Positions 34,006-37,377 of a stretch of DNA of 37,377 nt are shown here, one piece after another. The DNA comes from Mesobacillus persicus (GTDB lineage Bacteria; Bacillota; Bacilli; Bacillales; Cytobacillaceae): the NCBI RefSeq assembly GCF_900109925.1, contig NZ_FOBW01000026.1, forward strand, positions 1-37,377, written 5' to 3'. Each line of letters starts with the position of its first letter. Position 1 is the stretch's first letter. Position numbers and translations under genes: made by a program. The notes below the pieces were generated by a model, which had not been told where the DNA came from, ran no database searches, and was given only the letters and a program-made list of their open reading frames with translations.

Positions 34006-34652
34006 TGGAGCGACCTTTCTTCATCCTCATTCATGTTAAATGTATTTTTGACCGTTGTTTTTATATGATACCAAATCCAATCAAAGATTTCATTCACTTC
34101 ACTTATTTCCCCAGTTACCTTCCCTGCAGCAGCAAGATATTTCTCTCCACTAATCTCTCCATTGATAACCGTAACGTCTCCTTGAACTTCCCCTTCAATT
34201 TGAACCTTACCATTACGGACAAGGATGTCCCCTTTTACTACCTCACCTTCAGGAACGATTACTGTATCATTCTCAACAAGGATATTTGGTTGCTTAGAAT
34301 AGGAGAACTGCTCCTCTTGATTCCAATTCGAAAACAAACTTCCTGCCATAAGGAGAAAGAACAGGGAAGCTGCCGAAAGAAACGGATGGTTTTTAAACCA
34401 TCGATTAAGTTCTACCTTGCGCTTTTCTTTTGGAAGTTTCGCCATAATATCCTCAGTAAAACCTTCTGGAGCTTTTATATGAGCAGTACCTTGAACTAAG
34501 GCAATGGTCCTTTTTAGTTCCTTAAAATGCTCCTCACAAGTCCCGCAGCTCTGTATATGTTCACTCAGTTCAAGTGCCCTCTGTTCTGAAATATCCTCAT
34601 CTAAATAATCATGCATATAAGCAGTATACTTTTCTGGACAACTCACTTTCAT
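34002..34652 (-). CDS. rsiW: RsiW, membrane anti-sigma factor of SigW
   Basis: A 216-residue anti-sigma factor. The N-terminal zinc domain has H32-x3-C36-x2-C39 (EHIQSCGTC), plus C5. One membrane helix (HPFLSAASLFFLLMAGSLFS, about residues 106-125) separates it from an extracytoplasmic part of short beta repeats (VRNGKVQIEGEVQGDVTVIN). RsiW holds SigW at the membrane until envelope stress triggers stepwise proteolysis (PrsW, RasP, then ClpXP in B. subtilis). It lies 11 bp after sigW and is co-transcribed. Confidence 0.96.
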   Translation of the reverse strand: MKVSCPEKYTAYMHDYLDEDISEQRALELSEHIQSCGTCEEHFKELKRTIALVQGTAHIKAPEGFTEDIMAKLPKEKRKVELNRWFKNHPFLSAASLFFLLMAGSLFSNWNQEEQFSYSKQPNILVENDTVIVPEGEVVKGDILVRNGKVQIEGEVQGDVTVINGEISGEKYLAAAGKVTGEISEVNEIFDWIWYHIKTTVKNTFNMNEDEERSLQ

Positions 34653-34663
34653 TCACCTCAGCT

Positions 34664-35227
34664 TTATAAATTCCTTAACTGCTGCCTAAGGGTTTCTCGA
34701 CCTCTATGAATTCTTGTTTTCACCGTACCTAAAGGGATATCAAGTATTTCGCTTATTTCATTGAGAGAGAGCTCCTCCATATACTTCAAGACAATGACCG
34801 CTCTATATTTCTCTGGTAGTTTCGAGATTTCTTTCTGAACCGTCTCTTGAAGCTCCAAACGCACTAGTTTATCCTCAGGCATAACCGAATCTGAAGCAAT
34901 TTGGGAATACATCGTCAAGCCCTCAGTCCCCGGTACTTCTGCATCTAAAAAGTAATCCGGTTTTTTCTTTCTAATCCGGTCGATACATAAGTTAGTTGCT
35001 ATTCGATAGATCCATGAGGAGAATTTCTTACCCTGTTTGAAACTTTGGATGTTGATATAGGCGCGGATAAAAGCTTCTTGAGCAACATCCTCTGCTTCAT
35101 GCCGATTTCCTAACATCCGATAACAAAGTTGGAAAATCTTATCTTTATATAATTCAACTATTTCCCCATAAGCATTTTGGTCACCTTTTAAAACTTGTTT
35201 AATCCGCGAATTAACGATTGTCTCCAT
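34664..35227 (-). CDS. sigW: ECF sigma factor SigW
   Basis: A 187-residue ECF sigma factor, the same length as B. subtilis SigW and close throughout. Region 2 is YKDKIFQLCYRMLGNRHEAE and the following KFSSWIYRIATNLCIDRIRK. Region 4 is LSLNEISEILDIPLGTVKTR. SigW drives a regulon against membrane-active antimicrobials and detergents. GGAGG is 6 bp before the ATG. An autoregulatory SigW promoter lies at 35262-35288. Confidence 0.97.
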   Translation of the reverse strand: METIVNSRIKQVLKGDQNAYGEIVELYKDKIFQLCYRMLGNRHEAEDVAQEAFIRAYINIQSFKQGKKFSSWIYRIATNLCIDRIRKKKPDYFLDAEVPGTEGLTMYSQIASDSVMPEDKLVRLELQETVQKEISKLPEKYRAVIVLKYMEELSLNEISEILDIPLGTVKTRIHRGRETLRQQLRNL

Positions 35228-35261
35228 TCTTAACCTCCGCTCTACCTGCGGCTACCCTTAT

Positions 35262-35288
35262 TACGAACAGATAGCTAAAAAGGTTTCA
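35262..35288 (-). promoter_or_regulatory. SigW autoregulatory promoter
   Basis: On the minus strand TGAAAC (35283-35288), 17 bp, CGTA (35262-35265). The SigW consensus is TGAAAC-N16-CGTA. The T run after TGAAAC (CTTTTT) is also typical of ECF promoters. It is the expected site for sigW self-activation. Confidence 0.8.
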
Positions 35289-35399
35289 CTAAAGAAACCC
35301 AATATAAAACATTCTAACAAATATTTACTCTGTTTGTTTAAAAAGCTTAAAATAGGATATAAAATAAATATACCAATAAAAAGTGGTGGTGAAGAAAAA

Positions 35400-35561
35400 A
35401 TGAGCATACATATTCTTAGGAAAGATATAGAAAGATGCCGACAAGAAATGGTTCAACTAGCATTACACTCTTCCCTGTCCGACCAACGCGTCATTGAAAC
35501 AAGTAAGAAACTTGACTATTTATTAAATACTTATAATAAATTATCCTCTAAAAGCTCATAG
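35400..35561 (+). CDS. Spo0E-like aspartyl-phosphate phosphatase
   Basis: A 53-residue helical-hairpin protein. The family signature is ETSKKLDYLLN, with the SxxLD motif that contacts phosphorylated Spo0A. The first helix is LRKDIERCRQEMVQLAL. Such proteins remove phosphate from Spo0A~P and delay sporulation. The ATG at 35400 is used because GGTGGTGA lies 7 bp upstream; the frame stays open for 22 codons before it, but that part is unlike the family. It is divergent from sigW and followed by its own terminator. Confidence 0.88.
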   Translation: MSIHILRKDIERCRQEMVQLALHSSLSDQRVIETSKKLDYLLNTYNKLSSKSS

Positions 35562-35567
35562 CATACC

Positions 35568-35598
35568 AAACCAGCAGCGGAAAAGCTGCTGGTTTTTC
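35568..35598 (+). terminator. Terminator of the Spo0E-like gene
   Basis: AAACCAGCAGC-GGAAAA-GCTGCTGGTTTTT, a strong stem with a T run 7 bp after the stop codon. Confidence 0.93.
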
Positions 35599-35950
35599 AC
35601 TTCTGAAACTTAAAGGTGAGGCTTTTTAGCGCAGTTCTTATTTGCTTCTTCTCTTATTTGTCCGCCGAATCCCCTGCAATCAACGTCAACAGTTAATAAC
35701 CTTAGTGAGTTGGTTTTACCGTTTCAGCTTTAGACTATCACTCTCTCTTTGACTGCGTTGGGCTTTTTATCGTTACCGTTTTAATTCATTTCTTCTCTCT
35801 TCGGGAACGTTAAACCTTTTATCGTTACCGGTTTTAATCTGTCGAATTATATCCTAGTCCTAAAATAAAGGCTCTGTTAAACATGTTTGTTGATTTCCGC
35901 TCCAATCAATATTTAGTAAAAACAACAATATCCTATAACAAAGTTAAAAT
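35599..35950. other. Spacer between the Spo0E-like gene and the right tRNA array
   Basis: About 350 bp without a gene. It holds a direct repeat at 35764-35838 and a fragment of the GC-rich dispersed repeat at 35889-35903 (GTTGATTTCCGCTCC). Confidence 0.55.
35764..35838. repeat. Direct repeat, two copies of about 23 bp
   Basis: TTTTTATCGTTACCGTTTTA at 35764 onwards and CTTTTATCGTTACCGGTTTT at 35816 onwards share TTTTATCGTTACCG, about 51 bp apart. Confidence 0.6.
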
Positions 35951-35980
35951 AAAAAAAGCCTTAAATCATAGATTTAAGAC
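35951..35980 (-). terminator. Terminator of the right tRNA array
   Basis: GTCTTAAATC-TAT-GATTTAAGGC followed by TTTTTTT on the minus strand, about 25 bp after tRNA-Ala. Confidence 0.92.
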
Positions 35981-36002
35981 TTAGCTAATATATGTAGTAA
36001 AT

Positions 36003-36078
36003 TGGTGGAGCCTAGCGGGATCGAACCGCTGACCTCCTGCGTGCAAGGCAGGCGCTCTCCCAGCTGAGCTAAGGCCCC
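36003..36078 (-). tRNA. tRNA-Ala (anticodon TGC)
   Basis: Cloverleaf with acceptor GGGGCCT/AGGCTCC (one G-U pair), anticodon loop CTTGCAC and encoded CCA. It is the last gene of the right array before the terminator. Confidence 0.97.
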
Positions 36079-36088
36079 CTAAGGGAAA

Positions 36089-36163
36089 TGGAGCGGAAGA
36101 CGGGATTCGAACCCGCGACCCCAACCTTGGCAAGGTTGTATTCTACCACTGAACTACTTCCGC
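36089..36163 (-). tRNA. tRNA-Gly (anticodon GCC)
   Basis: Cloverleaf with acceptor GCGGAAG/CTTCCGC, anticodon loop TTGCCAA, U discriminator and encoded CCA. Confidence 0.97.
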
Positions 36164-36191
36164 GCTGTGAACAGGGAGTAATAAAATTATA

Positions 36192-36264
36192 TGAGCCATG
36201 AAGGACTCGAACCTTCGACCCTCTGATTAAAAGTCAGATGCTCTACCAACTGAGCTAATGGCTC
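36192..36264 (-). tRNA. tRNA-Lys (anticodon TTT), right array, no encoded CCA
   Basis: Same cloverleaf as the left-array copy except one T-loop base (GTTCGAGTCC instead of GTTCGAATCC). The 3' end continues A-TAT, so CCA must be added after transcription. Confidence 0.96.
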
Positions 36265-36304
36265 TAAATGTTAATCTTACATAATGCTCCTAAATATATT
36301 ACCT

Positions 36305-36357
36305 GGTAGCGCATCTACGCTGCTCGAAACACCTTACGGTCTTTCTCGCAAGTTTCC
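36305..36357 (-). repeat. 53-bp module between tRNA-Lys pseudogene and tRNA-Lys, copy 2
   Basis: Identical to 794-846. The flanking loop towards the pseudogene differs between the two copies while the stem that closes it (GCAAGTTTC/GAAACTTGC) is conserved. Confidence 0.85.
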
Positions 36358-36389
36358 ATCGATGATTTTACCAAAGGAGCAAGAAACTT

Positions 36390-36414
36390 GCTCTACCAAC
36401 TGAGCTAATGGCTC
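36390..36414 (-). pseudogene. Truncated tRNA-Lys (5' half), right array
   Basis: Positions 1-25 of tRNA-Lys only, matching the half gene at 877-901. It lies between tRNA-Gln and the intact tRNA-Lys in both arrays. Confidence 0.85.
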
Positions 36415-36492
36415 TAAATGTTAAGTTGCAGTGAAGGCATTCAAATGAACCGAGATTGTCTCCAACGATTAATTAGAATGATTCACAAAAAA

Positions 36493-36567
36493 TGGCTGGG
36501 CTAGCAGGATTCGAACCTACGAATGACGGAGTCAAAGTCCGTTGCCTTACCGCTTGGCTATAGCCCA
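36493..36567 (-). tRNA. tRNA-Gln (anticodon TTG), right array
   Basis: Cloverleaf with anticodon loop CTTTGAC and encoded CCA. It differs from the left-array copy by one T-loop base. Confidence 0.97.
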
Positions 36568-36620
36568 AGGACAAAATAAAAAGGACAGTATTAGTATGTC
36601 CAGTTCTAGTAAAACTATAA

Positions 36621-36704
36621 TGGTGGAGGGGGACGGATTCGAACCGCCGAACCCGAAGGAGCGGATTTACAGTCCGCCGCGTTTAGCCACTTCGCTACCC
36701 CTCC
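36621..36704 (-). tRNA. tRNA-Tyr (anticodon GTA)
   Basis: Class II tRNA of 84 nt with a long variable arm, acceptor GGAGGGG/CCCCTCC, anticodon loop CTGTAAA and encoded CCA. Confidence 0.97.
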
Positions 36705-36710
36705 GAAGAG

Positions 36711-36783
<73 letters not shown>

Positions 36784-36850
36784 AAATTTTAGATTATTTC
36801 GCTTTGTGAAAGTAACATTTGAGAATTACTTTCGCTACGCAAAAAAATTA

Positions 36851-36926
36851 TGGTGGAGGATGACGGGATCGAACCGCCGACCCTCTGCTTGTAAGGCAGA
36901 TGCTCTCCCAGCTGAGCTAATCCTCC
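36851..36926 (-). tRNA. tRNA-Val (anticodon TAC)
   Basis: Cloverleaf with acceptor GGAGGAT/ATCCTCC, anticodon loop CTTACAA and encoded CCA. Confidence 0.97.
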
Positions 36927-36966
36927 GTTAATCTAAGTGTAATTGCTTTTCTTATATGAAAAGAGA

Positions 36967-37041
36967 TGGTGACCCCTACGGGATTCGAACCCGTGTTACC
37001 GCCGTGAAAGGGCGGTGTCTTAACCGCTTGACCAAGGGGCC
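36967..37041 (-). tRNA. tRNA-Glu (anticodon TTC), right array
   Basis: Identical in sequence to the left-array tRNA-Glu, with encoded CCA. Confidence 0.97.
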
Positions 37042-37064
37042 ATATTGATTTAAATAAAATCCAA

Positions 37065-37137
37065 AGCTTCCAAGCGGGCTCGAACCGCTGACCTCTTCCT
37101 TACCATGGAAGTGCTCTACCTACTGAGCTATGGAAGC
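37065..37137 (-). tRNA. tRNA-Thr (anticodon GGT), no encoded CCA
   Basis: Cloverleaf with acceptor GCTTCCA/TGGAAGC, anticodon loop ATGGTAA and U discriminator. The following bases are TTGG, so CCA is not encoded. Confidence 0.95.
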
Positions 37138-37168
37138 ATAGATCAGGCTTGAAGCCGGTATTTAAAAA

Positions 37169-37244
37169 TGGCTCCGCAGGTAGGACTCGAACCTACGACC
37201 GTTCGGTTAACAGCCGAATGCTCTACCAACTGAGCTACTGCGGA
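37169..37244 (-). tRNA. tRNA-Asn (anticodon GTT), right array
   Basis: Identical in sequence to the left-array tRNA-Asn, with encoded CCA. It is the first tRNA after the 5S rRNA. Confidence 0.97.
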
Positions 37245-37263
37245 ACAATGTTATTAGGAAAAC

Positions 37264-37377
<114 letters not shown>

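Noticed and set aside
33978-34499. Open frame of 173 codons opposite rsiW
   Set aside because: It lies antisense within rsiW, which is confidently identified, and lacks a ribosome site.

Overview
The window is chromosomal DNA from a low-GC, spore-forming Firmicute of the family Bacillaceae (Bacillus sensu lato, probably not B. subtilis itself). The evidence is a complete rsbRSTUVW-sigB-rsbX operon, the B. subtilis-like neighbour order ndoAI-ndoA-alr-ydcC-acpS, the sporulation genes cmpA and a Spo0E-like gene, SigW/RsiW, and tRNA arrays tied to rRNA operons. About 36 protein genes are supported, two of them small and easily missed (cmpA, and a 45-codon membrane peptide), together with 21 intact tRNAs, one partial 5S rRNA and several dispersed repeats.

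Layout. (1) 1-1450: eleven tRNA genes on the minus strand, driven by a near-perfect SigA promoter at 1415-1443 and running towards an rRNA operon that appears to start just beyond the left edge. (2) 1.5-4.4 kb: SprT-like metalloprotein, cmpA on the plus strand, and Tex. (3) 4.6-9.5 kb: the SigB general stress operon. The stressosome proteins RsbR and RsbS hold RsbT; RsbT activates the phosphatase RsbU; RsbU dephosphorylates RsbV; RsbV frees SigB from RsbW; RsbX resets the system. An internal SigB promoter overlaps the rsbU stop codon. (4) 9.8-14.7 kb: MazEF-type toxin-antitoxin ndoAI-ndoA, alanine racemase, lipoprotein YdcC, AcpS and a divergent rhomboid protease. (5) 14.7-23.2 kb: PH-domain membrane proteins YdbT/YdbS, UV endonuclease UvsE, RNA helicase CshA, and the peptidoglycan ligases MurF and Ddl, separated by repeat-rich spacers. 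(6) 23.2-30.3 kb: an accessory stretch with an unrecognised 258-aa protein, a decayed rodA/ftsW-type gene, a 26-bp perfect hairpin, the small membrane peptide, an MscS-type channel, a PAS-GGDEF diguanylate cyclase, a DUF302 protein, and a Tat-exported iron-sulfur protein with a cytochrome b but no catalytic subunit. (7) 30.3-35.6 kb: sigW-rsiW, cdaA-cdaR-glmM and a Spo0E-like phosphatase gene. (8) 36.0-37.4 kb: a second array of ten tRNAs behind a 5S rRNA that runs off the right edge.

Most of the window is conserved housekeeping and envelope-stress DNA: two sigma-factor systems (SigB, SigW), c-di-AMP synthesis, and several wall-precursor enzymes (Alr, Ddl, MurF, GlmM). The less ordinary content lies in the spacers and the accessory stretch. 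It includes a tRNA-Lys half-gene joined to a conserved hairpin module that occurs once in each tRNA array, a roughly 260-bp multi-stem repeat upstream of cshA, and the orphan ferredoxin-cytochrome pair behind a palindromic operator-like site. No CRISPR array, prophage or intact insertion sequence was seen.
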